Shown: positions 24,635 to 32,279, counted from the first letter of the stretch. The stretch is 32,279 bases of DNA from Candidatus Pacearchaeota archaeon (GCA_016866935.1 VGKS01000008.1:1-32279), one strand, 5' to 3'. Made by a program: numbers and translations. The notes: generated by a model from the sequence alone, not told the origin.

Positions 24635-25249
24635 TTATACTTCTAAAATAACACCATCACGGCCAACATTAACAATCTTAGTATCTCCAATTTTATCTTC
24701 CGTTCCAAAAGTCTCATGAATATGTCCATGTAAAAGTAAGTCTGGTTTAAACTTCTTTATAGCTTTTGTAATAGACTCGCTTCCCTTGAAACCAACATCT
24801 TCAGATATACCTCCTGCAGGATGCATATGAGTCAACATAACTTTCTTTTCAATTCCTGCAAGGCCAGAGTGAGCCTTCTCTAAAATATTAAATAAATCTT
24901 CTTCCGATACATGTCCTGGATGAGGCAAATCAGAAGTTCCTCCTGCCCCAAAGAAGCCTACTTTCCCATAAACAGCGTTGTATCCATGAATATTTTTCAC
25001 ACCATAAAGCTGCGCCAAAAAGTCAGTTGTAGCAAATGAATCGTGATTTCCTGGAATTAAAAGCACTTTCTGCCCCCTATCTTTAAAAGGCTTAATCAGC
25101 TCCTTGCTTTCTTTAAAACCAGTCAAGTCCCCACAAAGTACAACTAAGTCTACTTTTTCTTCTTCAGCTCTCAAAGCTAGTCTTTTAGTTAACTTACTGT
25201 CACCATGCAAATCAGATGCAGCCAATATTCTTATTTTACCTTTGGCCAT
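24635..25249 (-). CDS. Calcineurin-like metallophosphoesterase
   Basis: The 204-aa protein carries the complete metallophosphoesterase set: ASDLHG (Asp13, His15), LCGDLTGF (Asp41), IPGNHDS (Asn/His about 66-67), MLTHMHPAGG and LLHGHIHE. These bind two metals. Family members cleave phosphodiesters or phosphomonoesters of nucleotides, nucleic acids or proteins; the substrate cannot be read from sequence. It is a short one-domain form of the YfcE/MJ0936 type. Cytoplasmic. Confidence 0.9.
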   Translation of the reverse strand: MAKGKIRILAASDLHGDSKLTKRLALRAEEEKVDLVVLCGDLTGFKESKELIKPFKDRGQKVLLIPGNHDSFATTDFLAQLYGVKNIHGYNAVYGKVGFFGAGGTSDLPHPGHVSEEDLFNILEKAHSGLAGIEKKVMLTHMHPAGGISEDVGFKGSESITKAIKKFKPDLLLHGHIHETFGTEDKIGDTKIVNVGRDGVILEV

Positions 25250-25330
25250 GTCAATAATTGATAGTTAAAGAATATAAATCTTCGGAGTCAAAAGAATCAA
25301 AAAATCGATGCGTGATTGTTGCTCAATTCA

Positions 25331-25501
25331 TCAAAAATCAAAGATTTTTGAGTGCCTCGCAATGCAGTGCATTGCTTAGTTTGGATGCAAAAAACTTCTT
25401 CCAGAAGAGAAGTTTCTGCACAGAAGTTTGTAAACAAACTTCTTGTGATCGAAGTCTCGAACACACCCTAAAGGGTGTGGTTTGTGTGAGAGACTATCGA
25501 C
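25331..25501. repeat. Cluster of five consecutive perfect or near-perfect palindromes
   Basis: The gap 25250-25624 holds five adjacent inverted repeats: 25331-25351 (9-bp stem, loop aaa), 25359-25375 (8-bp stem), 25393-25414 (7-bp stem), 25422-25443 (9-bp stem, loop taaa) and 25448-25501 (inner CACACCC/GGGTGTG stem with loop taaa inside an outer AGTCTC/GAGACT stem). Density is far above background. An ORF crosses it but its codons follow the palindromes, so I do not call it. Possible structured RNA, palindromic repeat element or a binding array. Confidence 0.7.
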
Positions 25502-25624
25502 ATCAAAAAAGTTACCAAAAAAAAGTGAAGTCTAATAACTACTAAAGAAGATAACAATGAAGCAGAAAGACTTAAAAGCGATATACTGGTTGGGATATAG
25601 AGGTTAGAAAAGATATATCCAAAA

Positions 25625-25906
25625 ATGAACCAAAAACCAAAAGACAGTTTTGACGTTTTCTTTAGAAGAAAACCTGCTTTGATGCTAGTATCACTTAAGA
25701 AACTTACAAGAGCTAGATACGGTTCAATACTTGCAAAAGAAGTAGACTGTACATATAGCCACGCTGTTAAAATACTTCAAATGCTTGAAAAGCTTGATTT
25801 AGTAGTATTTGAAAAGAAAGGAAGAATTAAGTTGATCAAATTGACAAAGAGAGGAGAAGAAGTAGCAAACAATATAGATAATATCAAAAGAATTATTTCT
25901 GATTAA
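25625..25906 (+). CDS. Winged-helix transcription regulator
   Basis: The 93-aa protein is a single winged helix: a helix after FDVFFRRKPALML, then ARYGSILAKEVDCTYSHAVKILQMLEKLDLV (HTH with recognition helix) and the wing GRIKLIKLTKRGEEVANN. This MarR/ArsR-like fold is common among archaeal small regulators. It lies immediately after the palindrome cluster, which could contain its sites (inference). It converges on the TOPRIM gene with a 14-bp overlap. Confidence 0.85.
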   Translation: MNQKPKDSFDVFFRRKPALMLVSLKKLTRARYGSILAKEVDCTYSHAVKILQMLEKLDLVVFEKKGRIKLIKLTKRGEEVANNIDNIKRIISD

Positions 25907-26270
25907 AGTTTGAGTGATTTTCAACATAACTGTCAAATCCTTCTATATGAGAAACATTTGTTCTAAGCAACATATTTCTAAACGAAGAATCAATCTTTAT
26001 TCCAAAGTCTTGCATTTCTCTTTTGATAATAAAATAAAGTTGTTTTCCCTTTTTATCAAAGTCAGTTAATATACAAACAGTGTCTTTTTTATCAAGAGTA
26101 TGAAGTATAGATTCTATCCTTTCATGAATTGATATTCCCGTCTGATGAATTTCATAAACTTTCTCAAACCCTAAAGCATGTAAAGCGGCAGTATCTTTCT
26201 TTCCCTCTACAATAAAAACAAAGTCCAAATACTTAGAAAATAAATTCTGCCATTCAAGGCCAATATCCAT
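25893..26270 (-). CDS. Small TOPRIM-domain protein
   Basis: The 125-aa protein is one TOPRIM domain: FIVEGKKDTAALHALG (conserved Glu22) and VCILTDFDKKGKQL (the DxD acid pair). This matches the archaeal stand-alone TOPRIM family (UPF0292 type, related to RNase M5 and the DnaG core). Likely a metal-dependent nuclease or a nucleotidyl-transfer/RNA-binding protein. The overlap with the winged-helix gene is at the 3' ends only. Confidence 0.85.
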   Translation of the reverse strand: MDIGLEWQNLFSKYLDFVFIVEGKKDTAALHALGFEKVYEIHQTGISIHERIESILHTLDKKDTVCILTDFDKKGKQLYFIIKREMQDFGIKIDSSFRNMLLRTNVSHIEGFDSYVENHSNFNQK

Positions 26271-26330
26271 AAAAGTTTGAAGCTTAAGTAGTATATATAG
26301 AATATTGATATAAAAAACAATAGTATAAAA

Positions 26331-26508
26331 TGGCCCCGAGGGGATTCCTTAAACTTGTAAAAGTTTAATGGGGCAGTTGAACTTGTTCAACTTGCATGTT
26401 CAAATCCCTTATTGTTAAATGGCCCCGAGGGGATTCCTTAAACTTGTAAAAGTTTAATGGGGCAGTTGAACTTGTTCAACTTGCATGTTCAAATCCCTTA
26501 TTGTTAAA
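26331..26508. repeat. Two 89-bp tandem repeats each with the tRNA-Lys 3' end
   Basis: Units start at 26331 and 26420 and appear identical. Each begins with the 16 bases tggccccgaggggatt, the complement of the end of tRNA-Lys at 26509. The unit then holds an arm TTAAACTT-gtaa-AAGTTTAA (26349-26368), an arm AGTTGAAC-tt-GTTCAACT (26375-26392) and a closing stem AGGGGATT/AATCCCTT (26339-26346 with 26403-26410). It thus folds as a cloverleaf-like three-way structure. It may be an att-site expansion or a tRNA-derived mini-element. Confidence 0.85.
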
Positions 26509-26584
26509 TGGCCCCGAGGGGATTTGAACCCCCGACACCCGGCTTAAAAGGCCGGTGCTCTAAACCAGGCTGAGCTACGAGGCC
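26509..26584 (-). tRNA. tRNA-Lys(UUU)
   Basis: On the minus strand: acceptor GGCCTCG/CGGGGCC, D stem GCTC/GAGC, anticodon stem CCGGC/GCCGG with loop CTTTTAA (anticodon UUU), T stem GGGGG/CCCCT with TTCAAAT loop, A73 at 26509. No intron, no encoded CCA. The first bases lie in a perfect 16-bp palindrome (CTACGAGGCCTCGTAG at 26575-26590). Upstream on the minus strand, GAGAATAATATTCTC is a second inverted repeat at TATA distance. Confidence 0.95.
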
Positions 26585-26723
26585 TCGTAGTTCAGAGAAT
26601 ATTATTCTCTAAAAATCAAAACAAAACTGGTTTTTTAAAGACTTCGTTTGATGTTTTAAAGAAATCGAATGTATTAGAAAACAAGTTTCCTAAGTTTAGC
26701 AATACAATCCAGATAGAAAATAA

Positions 26724-27035
26724 TTACCTGTAAATTCTCCAAGTATGTTCACACTTAGTGCACTTGTAAAACTTAGTCTCAGACTCATCACTCGATCTAG
26801 TCTGCATTGTCCAGAAATAAGCTTCTTTATGTTTACAGTCAGGACATTTTATTTCAACAATAGGATAAGTAGTCAATTTAGACTCGTCAACCACAGCAAT
26901 TCTTTCAGGTACAGCTATTTTCTCAGAAGCTTGTAATTTCAGTTTACCCTTATGACGATACCCGCATTTAGCACAAGTAGGAGCCTTATCTCCTTCTATC
27001 ATTAACATTCCGCCACATTTAGGACAAAATTCCAT
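26724..27035 (-). CDS. tfs: Transcription factor S (TFIIS/RPB9-like)
   Basis: The 103-aa protein has two zinc ribbons: N-terminal CPKCGG...CAKCGY and C-terminal CPDCKHKEA...CTKCEHTWR. Between the last two pairs lies TRSSDESETKFY; the Asp-Glu pair used to stimulate RNA cleavage by RNA polymerase is kept, while the usual ADEPET reads SDESET. It rescues backtracked RNA polymerase and is essential in most archaea. Length is typical. Confidence 0.93.
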   Translation of the reverse strand: MEFCPKCGGMLMIEGDKAPTCAKCGYRHKGKLKLQASEKIAVPERIAVVDESKLTTYPIVEIKCPDCKHKEAYFWTMQTRSSDESETKFYKCTKCEHTWRIYR

Positions 27036-27144
27036 AGTAAATTGAATAATTTATCAGACTGGATATTAAAAGTATATTAATGTTTCGTTTTTCGTAGAAT
27101 TAACCATATAACAATCCTCATCGTACAAGCAAGTGATTAGTGCT

Positions 27145-27717
27145 TTACTTGCAAAATCCTCTTTGATCAGCGGGTCGGCCAGCTTCAAAGAAAATCAACT
27201 TTATCCATCCCAAACCAGGAACTTTAGCAACAGCTTTCCCAATAAACTGCTCTTCTTCAACCCCCAATTCCCCAGGCAACTGAGCAAAATTATTGTCTCC
27301 TTTAGTATCATAAGGATCAACTCTAACAATTCTGTGTATCAAAGGATATCTATATTGGGAATTAAATATCAAAATATCTCCTTGTTCGTAACTTCCTCTT
27401 CCAGAAACAAGAACAATATCCCCCTTATTTAATCCATTCTTAAAAGTAGAATCTTCAAATTCTTCTTTACTTATCCCATGTTCTTCATACCATAATCCAT
27501 TTCTAGACCACCAAGACTCAAAATTATCCTGATGATACATACTACAACTCTCAACTACAACAAGAGGTAAAGAAGTAGCAAAAATCCATGATAATAATGG
27601 AAAAAGAATAAATTTAATTAAAATAAAAGCAAGAATTAGAGAAACTATCCAAGACTGCCAAGTATCTTTTTTAAGAAAATTCCAAAACCTCTTTAAACTA
27701 GATAAAAACTTGTTCAC
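27145..27717 (-). CDS. Signal peptidase I (S26, Sec11-like)
   Basis: The 190-aa membrane protease has one N-terminal helix (about 20-50), the catalytic serine box VVVESCSMY (Ser59), GLNKGDIVLV, and YPLIHRIVRV, where His128 takes the role of Lys in bacterial enzymes, as in archaeal and ER signal peptidases. TKGDNN (Asp141) completes the site. It cleaves Sec signal peptides; the many VSAQ-type precursors in this window are likely substrates. The start is GTG. Confidence 0.9.
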   Translation of the reverse strand: MNKFLSSLKRFWNFLKKDTWQSWIVSLILAFILIKFILFPLLSWIFATSLPLVVVESCSMYHQDNFESWWSRNGLWYEEHGISKEEFEDSTFKNGLNKGDIVLVSGRGSYEQGDILIFNSQYRYPLIHRIVRVDPYDTKGDNNFAQLPGELGVEEEQFIGKAVAKVPGLGWIKLIFFEAGRPADQRGFCK

Positions 27718-27796
27718 AAATTTAGTTGTAATTGCCTCTTTAAAAATCTAACTTGTAGAACAAAACTATATAAATAAGAAATAGGTCGTTAAATAA

Positions 27797-28465
27797 ATGA
27801 CGAATAAAAAGTTATTAGCCTTCTCGTTTCTCCCTATAATACTAATTACTTTTGTCATTGCAGCAGGAAATTCCCCCCCTGAAATAAAGAGTTTTTTTAT
27901 TCCTGAAGAATTAGGCCCTGATTATTCAATGCCATTCACAACAGGAGAAGGATTTGGAGTTTATCATATTGCAGCAGTAGTTGAAGATAAGGATGGAAAA
28001 TCTAATTTACTTAAAGGAAGTAATCTCAGACCGCGTTCAAGTCTTTACTTAGAAATAGCCTCTCCCTCTAAAGATGTAAAAAGACCTGTTTTATCCTGTG
28101 ATTCTTTTTCATGCTCTGATTCAACATTAAAGTCCCACTGCACAGATCCCTCAAAACAAATAGTTTATGTATGTTTTGGGGTATTGCTTCCAAGTGATCC
28201 ATCCTCAAATTCAGCATTAGACGAACTATGGACTGTAAAAGCTATTGCAGTTGATCTAGATGGAAGAAGTAGCAAAATAGTAGAAAGTGGTCAAAAAGGA
28301 TTTAATATTCCTGCAGATAATTACATCCAAGTGAATGAACCATATTATGCCTTGTCTCCAAAACCAGAAACAAGCACCGTAGCAATAGTGGTAATTACAG
28401 CACTAAGTCTAGCAATTTTAATTCTTATAGCAGCAATGGTTAAAGTAGCTAAAAAAAGAAATTAA
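27797..28465 (+). CDS. Secreted, C-terminally anchored protein, unknown
   Basis: The 222-aa protein has a signal peptide (1-22), a soluble exterior domain with Ig/Fn-like strand pattern (SPPEIKSFFIP, VYHIAAVVEDKDGKSN, WTVKAIAVDLDGRSS), four or more cysteines (CDSFSCSD...CTD...VCFG), a C-terminal membrane helix (about 195-216) and a Lys/Arg end. The two 'V.D.DG..S' segments look like repeated polycystic-kidney/Ig-type strands. No enzyme motif. Function unknown, likely cell surface. It is divergent from the signal peptidase gene. Confidence 0.75.
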   Translation: MTNKKLLAFSFLPIILITFVIAAGNSPPEIKSFFIPEELGPDYSMPFTTGEGFGVYHIAAVVEDKDGKSNLLKGSNLRPRSSLYLEIASPSKDVKRPVLSCDSFSCSDSTLKSHCTDPSKQIVYVCFGVLLPSDPSSNSALDELWTVKAIAVDLDGRSSKIVESGQKGFNIPADNYIQVNEPYYALSPKPETSTVAIVVITALSLAILILIAAMVKVAKKRN

Positions 28466-28503
28466 GCACGCAAATATTTACAAGAAAACAAAATTTGAAT
28501 GAC

Positions 28504-28531
28504 TAAACTTTATCACAATAAAGTTTAAATA
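28504..28531 (+). promoter_or_regulatory. TATA box embedded in a perfect palindrome (candidate operator)
   Basis: TAAACTTTAT-caca-ATAAAGTTTA (28504-28527) is a perfect 10-bp inverted repeat; its right arm overlaps TTTAAATA at 28524-28531. The box predicts a start near 28553 and a leader of about 13 nt with AAGGA before the ATG at 28567. A dimer bound here would block TBP. Confidence 0.6.
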
Positions 28532-28566
28532 GTATATCCCTATCCGTATATACATGAAGGATACAC

Positions 28567-28920
28567 ATGACAGACATTTTTGATAACATAATATTATGTA
28601 AGAACTGCAATATCAAAATGCAGAAAACAATAGTTAAAAAAAACGGTCTTGAATTAAGAGCCGTAATATGCAATAAATGCAAAGATCAAATAATTCACCC
28701 TGCAGACTTAAACAGCATGGAAAACTTCAATCAAATAAAAGATAAGAAATATGATGTCAAATTGAGAGTTGTAGGAAACTCTCATGCAATTAGTATTCCT
28801 AAAGAGATTGTCGAGTTTATACAGCACCAAGAAAAAATGATGGATGATATGGTAAGATTATGTTTCGAAGACATGAACAAACTAAGTTTAAGATTTCACA
28901 CAAGGGAAGGAGAATGGTAA
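28567..28920 (+). CDS. Zinc-ribbon / AbrB-like protein, upstream of cdc48
   Basis: The 117-aa protein has two Cys pairs (CKNC at about 11-14 and CNKC at about 35-38) forming a zinc ribbon, then KYDVKLRVVGNSHAISIPKEIVEF, the beta-hairpin pattern of AbrB/SpoVT DNA-binding domains, and a short helical end. The TAA directly abuts the cdc48 ATG, so both are on one transcript. It could be an autoregulator acting on the palindrome upstream (inference), or an adaptor. Confidence 0.78.
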   Translation: MTDIFDNIILCKNCNIKMQKTIVKKNGLELRAVICNKCKDQIIHPADLNSMENFNQIKDKKYDVKLRVVGNSHAISIPKEIVEFIQHQEKMMDDMVRLCFEDMNKLSLRFHTREGEW

Positions 28921-31287
28921 ATGCCTGAACAACCAAAATTAATCAAATTGAAAGTATTAGAAGCATTACAAGATGACGCATATAAGGGAATTGCTAGAAT
29001 CGACACAGAAGTAATGAGGGCCCTAGGTTTAAACAGAGGAGATATTGTTTCTATTCAAGGAGAAAGAGAAACCGTAGCAATAGTAGACCGCTCATATCCT
29101 GCAGATATAGGAGAGGGAATAATTAGAATAGACGGACTAACAAGAAAGAACGCTAAAACAGGTATAGGAGAGAAAGTCTCTATAAAGAAAGCTCAAGTAA
29201 AACCAGCTAAGAAAGTAACAATAGCACCCGCACAACAAGGAATAATGGTTCAAGGAGAACCAGAAGCATTCAAATCTGGACTTTTAGGCCGTTCGGTAAT
29301 GAAAGGAGATTTAGTTTCTCTAGGCGGAGCTCAAAGAAGAAAAGACTTAATGCAAGATATGCAAGAAGCATTTGAAGATCTCCATGATCTATTTAGTAGA
29401 GGTTTAGGGGGAATGGGATTCCAAAATATAAGATTCAAGATAGTATCTGCAACTCCCAACCAAGCAATAATAATTACAGAAGATACGGAATTAGTAATTC
29501 ACCCTAAAGCAACAAATGTAGAAGAAGAAACGATTCCAGAAGTAACTTACGAAGACATAGGAGGATTAACTGAAGAAATAAGAAAAATAAGAGAAATGGT
29601 AGAACTTCCTCTTAAACACCCTGAAGTGTTTGACAGATTAGGAATAGAACCACCAAAAGGAGTTCTTCTACATGGTCCTCCTGGAACAGGTAAAACATTA
29701 TTAGCAAAGGCAGTAGCTACTGAATCTGAAGCAAATTTCATTCTATTAAACGGGCCTGAAATAATGAGTAAGTTTTATGGAGAATCAGAAAAGAAAATTA
29801 GAGACTTATTTGAAGAAGCAGAAAAAAACGCTCCTTCTATTATTTTTGTAGATGAAATAGACGCAATTGCTCCAAAAAGAGAAGAAACTCAAGGAGAAGT
29901 GGAAAGAAGAGTCGTATCTCAATTATTAACAATGATGGATGGATTAAACTCAAGAGGAAAAGTAATTGTTATTGGAGCTACAAACAGGATTAACTCTATA
30001 GACCCTGCATTAAGACGTCCTGGAAGATTCGATAGAGAATTAGAAATATCAGTTCCAGATAAAAAAGGAAGATTAAACATTCTAAAGATTCACACAAGAG
30101 CAATGCCTCTAAAGAAAGATGTTAATCTAGAAGAATTAGCTGCTAAAACTCATGGTTTTGTAGGAGCTGATTTAGAATCTCTAGCTAAAGAAGCAGCTAT
30201 GGCCGTTCTTAGAAAAGCACTGCCAGACTTAAACTTAGATGAAGATAAAGAAATTCCTCAAGAAGCTCTAGAAAAAATGATTATAGGAAAAGAGGACTTT
30301 GAAGGAGCACTTAAAGTAGTAAGACCAAGCGCAATGAGGGAAGTATTAGTAGAAACTCCTAATGTAAATTGGGAAGATGTAGGGGGATTAGACAATATCA
30401 AACAGGAACTAAAAGAAGCAGTAGAATGGCCTCTTAAACATAAAGAAAGCTTTGAAAGGATGGGAATCTCTGCGCCTAAAGGAATTTTGTTATACGGTCC
30501 TCCTGGAACAGGTAAAACATTATTAGCAAAGGCAGTAGCAAAAGAAAGTGAGGCTAACTTCATTAATATCAAAGGTCCGTCATTACTTTCTATGTGGGTG
30601 GGTAAATCTGAAGAAGGGGTTAGAAAGGTCTTCGAAAGAGCTCGTCAAGTCTCACCATGTGTAATTTTCTTTGATGAAATTGATGCATTAGCAGGTAAAA
30701 GAGGAATGGAAATGGGCTCAAAAGTGACAGAAAGAGTTCTAAACCAAATGCTTTCAGAAATGGATGGAATTGAAGATCTAAAAAACGTAGTAGTTATTGG
30801 AGCTACAAATAGACCTGATATGCTTGATAGTGCATTAATGAGACCTGGAAGATTTGACAGAATATTGCTTGTAGACATTCCAAATGATAAATCAAGACAA
30901 AAAATACTCGAGATACATACTAAACCTATGCCAATAGCACCAACAGAAAAAGAAATGAAAGAAATAGAAAGTTATATTTCAAAAGACTCCAAATTAAACA
31001 CATCAGCAATGTCTGATAAAGATAAGCTAATACATTATCTTGTAAAGAAGACAGAAGGTTTTGTAGGAGCTGATATTGAAAACTTTGTTAGAGAAGCTGC
31101 AATTATAGCATTAAGAAAAAACATTAACGCAAAAACAATAATATTAGCAGACTTCGATGAAGCTCTATTAAAAGTCAAACCAAGCGTTTCAGAAGACACT
31201 GCAAAGCGTTACAAAAAAATAGAAGAGAATTATCTTAAGAAAGCAAAGATAGGCGGCCTAGAACTCGGTCCTTTATATGCTAATTAA
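28921..31287 (+). CDS. cdc48: Cdc48/VCP-type AAA+ ATPase
   Basis: The 788-aa protein has an N domain (residues 1-190, double-psi barrel starting [20 protein letters not shown]) and two AAA+ modules. D1 has [18 protein letters not shown] and [16 protein letters not shown]2 has [18 protein letters not shown] and [15 protein letters not shown]; both have the sensor and arginine-finger residues ([18 protein letters not shown]). The hexamer unfolds proteins, often for the proteasome. Slightly longer than VAT (745 aa), with an insert in the lid of D2. The C-terminus GPLYAN is an HbYX-related tail variant. Second gene of a two-gene operon. Confidence 0.96.
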   Translation: MPEQPKLIKLKVLEALQDDAYKGIARIDTEVMRALGLNRGDIVSIQGERETVAIVDRSYPADIGEGIIRIDGLTRKNAKTGIGEKVSIKKAQVKPAKKVTIAPAQQGIMVQGEPEAFKSGLLGRSVMKGDLVSLGGAQRRKDLMQDMQEAFEDLHDLFSRGLGGMGFQNIRFKIVSATPNQAIIITEDTELVIHPKATNVEEETIPEVTYEDIGGLTEEIRKIREMVELPLKHPEVFDRLGIEPPKGVLLHGPPGTGKTLLAKAVATESEANFILLNGPEIMSKFYGESEKKIRDLFEEAEKNAPSIIFVDEIDAIAPKREETQGEVERRVVSQLLTMMDGLNSRGKVIVIGATNRINSIDPALRRPGRFDRELEISVPDKKGRLNILKIHTRAMPLKKDVNLEELAAKTHGFVGADLESLAKEAAMAVLRKALPDLNLDEDKEIPQEALEKMIIGKEDFEGALKVVRPSAMREVLVETPNVNWEDVGGLDNIKQELKEAVEWPLKHKESFERMGISAPKGILLYGPPGTGKTLLAKAVAKESEANFINIKGPSLLSMWVGKSEEGVRKVFERARQVSPCVIFFDEIDALAGKRGMEMGSKVTERVLNQMLSEMDGIEDLKNVVVIGATNRPDMLDSALMRPGRFDRILLVDIPNDKSRQKILEIHTKPMPIAPTEKEMKEIESYISKDSKLNTSAMSDKDKLIHYLVKKTEGFVGADIENFVREAAIIALRKNINAKTIILADFDEALLKVKPSVSEDTAKRYKKIEENYLKKAKIGGLELGPLYAN

Positions 31288-31289
31288 TT

Positions 31290-31729
31290 TTATTTATTAT
31301 CTCGCAAAGACTTAGGCATAACAACTATCAATGAAAATTTATCATTTGGATGAGTTTTATTCCAAGCAGCCGGATCTTCTTCCAGATGCATTCCCCAAAT
31401 TTCTATTCCATGAAACTTTCCCTTCTCGGCAAAAGTTGAAGAAGATGAACCAGAAAAAGTATTTTGATACCCTTTTGGCATATTCGGCCAGTCATAATGC
31501 TTTCTCTGCCATTTAACATTTTCATTAATCTTGCATCCAAGAACAAGAGCAATTTCTATTGCCTTCTCCACTGCCGTTTTATTCGGCAACATCGGCTTAG
31601 CCCCCAGCTGTCCCGTGCATATCAGACAAATGTTGATATTTGGTTGAAGGCCTCTTTCTCTTGATACTTGACATTTACAGAATAGTTTTTCTTTGGTTAC
31701 CAGATAGTGTGGATTTCAAGGCCTATCAT
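31290..31729 (-). pseudogene. Broken 5' part of gatB/gatE (Asp/Glu-tRNA amidotransferase subunit)
   Basis: In three pieces the minus strand reads MIGLEIH (from ATG 31729), then in another frame YLVTKEKLFCKCQVSRERG, and NICLICTGQLGAKPMLPNK with the rest of the N-terminal domain (RKHYDWPNMPKGYQ, HLEEDPAAW). These match the GatB/GatE N-terminus (IGLEIH, KLFC.C, C..C.G.PG..P..N, PDLPKGYQ). A one-base frameshift near 31707 and loss of everything after about 150 residues (normal length about 480 or more) show it is a remnant. Only the last 100 codons form an open frame. Confidence 0.75.
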
Positions 31730-31751
31730 TCCGCTTGGTAGGGTCATGTAG

Positions 31752-31889
31752 TTGGCAGAAAAAATAGCAAGAGAGGAGTTTGATTGCACCAAGATGGTGG
31801 TCATTGCAGGCATAGGCGCGCGTGAATATTTCAAGAAGAAGTTACAATATAAACAAGAAGGACTGTATGTAAGTAAAAAATTAAATTAA
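31752..31889 (+). pseudogene. Remnant of elp3 C-terminus
   Basis: The frame from 31752 reads LAEKIAREEFDCTKMVVIAG, then GIGAREYFKKKLQYKQEGLY and a Lys/Leu end, and stops at TAA 31889. This matches the end of the GNAT domain of Elp3 (AE.IA.E.....VISG.G.REYYRK.GY...GPYM.K). An in-frame TAG immediately precedes it and nothing upstream matches the rest of Elp3 (about 500 aa). It is a gene tail with no body, converging on the next pseudogene. Confidence 0.7.
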
Positions 31890-32279
31890 GGCAATTCTAG
31901 CCACATAATAGTCTTAGCAGGTATATTACCAAATCCATGATCAGTGAATGCTTTAATGCACTGGCTTGCTGGAGCAGTGATAAATAAAGTAGCTGATTGT
32001 GGTGCATTGCCATCAGGCCAATTGATAGTGAAAGAAGGCGTTTGAGCTAGAATAGTGGAAGATGAATTGCAATCAATGATTGCGACCGAGCCTAAAGGAT
32101 TATTTCCACCACCAGTATTTCTAATAATACCATATACACTGATAAGATACTTGCGTCCTGCAAACTCACAACTTGCCTAGCAGAAGAATCCAAAGCGTCC
32201 TGCAAACTCACAACTTGCCCAGTAGAATTTTCAACATTAATCTCTCCAGCAGAGTGTCCCATAACAGGAGGATTTCCTG
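31886..32279 (-). pseudogene. Frameshifted surface protein, cut by the window edge
   Basis: From the window edge one frame reads GNPPVMGHSAGEINVENSTG and QVVSLQDALDSSA, the GHS..E...LQ.A signature of exported stalk proteins, but reaches a stop near 32098. Another frame carries SCEFAGRKYLISVYG, then IIRNTGGGNNPLGSVAIID, down to a C-terminal domain ending MWLELP at TAA 31886. The switch lies at a 25-bp repeat (copies at 32153 and 32195). Pseudogene or assembly fault cannot be told apart here. The protein is of the same general kind as the one at 18903-19454. Confidence 0.65.
32153..32219. repeat. Two 25-bp direct repeats, 42 bp apart
   Basis: gcgtcctgcaaactcacaac plus ttgcc occurs at 32153-32177 and 32195-32219. 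It is read in two different frames (as QVVSLQDA and as SCEFAGR), at the point where the surface-protein frame is broken. Confidence 0.85.

Noticed and set aside
25258-25545. Plus-strand ORF of 95 codons through the palindrome cluster
   Set aside because: The open frame follows from the repeats; no promoter, no ribosome site and no recognisable protein pattern.
26331-26508. CRISPR array or extra tRNA genes
   Set aside because: Two head-to-tail 89-bp units with no spacers; the cloverleaf-like fold lacks proper anticodon and D arms.
28554-28583. Nine-codon leader peptide before the zinc-ribbon gene
   Set aside because: It overlaps the real start in another frame and has no supporting pattern; probably chance.

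Overview
The window is AT-rich archaeal chromosomal DNA, most likely from a small-genome DPANN archaeon of the Pacearchaeota/Woesearchaeota type. This placement is inferred from gene content and style; no marker phylogeny was possible. Evidence: both clamp-loader subunits, FEN-1, a family B polymerase, HerA, TFS, eL41 and Cdc48 are present. Most start codons sit about 25 nt after a TATA box (leaderless transcripts), and one tRNA has an intron with a bulge-helix-bulge splice motif. Several surface proteins are of the kinds common in uncultured DPANN genomes.

Layout. 1-4.2 kb is an accessory region built around a tRNA-Glu(CUC) gene. On its 3' side lie two single-gene cassettes (a 579-aa protein with a GNAT-like segment and a PH-domain-like membrane protein), each ending in a copy of the tRNA 3' terminus. 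On its 5' side a LAGLIDADG endonuclease gene is inserted. The end of that gene runs into the tRNA and carries a TATA box at the right distance, while a displaced copy of a promoter and tRNA 5' end lies upstream of it. 4.2-12.8 kb holds a DedA-like protein, tRNA-Gln(CUG), disA plus an LMW phosphatase, eL41, a PduO-type cobalamin adenosyltransferase, the RFC small and large subunits flanking a stand-alone CHC2 zinc-finger protein, SOD, HerA and a VapBC-like pair. 12.8-18.7 kb has a Trm5-like methyltransferase, then five related signal-peptide membrane proteins of unknown function (13.6-17.3 kb), then FEN-1. 18.9-24 kb has two surface proteins around a Pol II-like family B DNA polymerase. 24-28.5 kb has a TPR-like membrane protein, a metallophosphoesterase, a palindrome-rich gap, a winged-helix protein, a TOPRIM protein, tRNA-Lys(UUU) with two 89-bp tandem repeats at its 3' end, TFS, signal peptidase I and an anchored exoprotein. 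28.5-31.3 kb is a zinc-ribbon/AbrB-like gene directly joined to cdc48, behind a promoter whose TATA box lies in a perfect palindrome. 31.3-32.3 kb is a mosaic of broken gene pieces (gatB/gatE 5' part, elp3 3' part, frameshifted surface protein).

Main themes: DNA replication and repair genes (RFC, PolB, FEN-1, HerA, probably the CHC2 protein); a secretion/surface theme (signal peptidase, beta-helix, pilin-like and five-member membrane family); and tRNA genes used as insertion points at both ends. The most unusual items are the doubly invaded tRNA-Glu locus, the five-gene membrane family and the tRNA-Lys tandem repeats. Several starts were moved from the longest ORF to the codon that fits the TATA box, Shine-Dalgarno sequence or family N-terminus.
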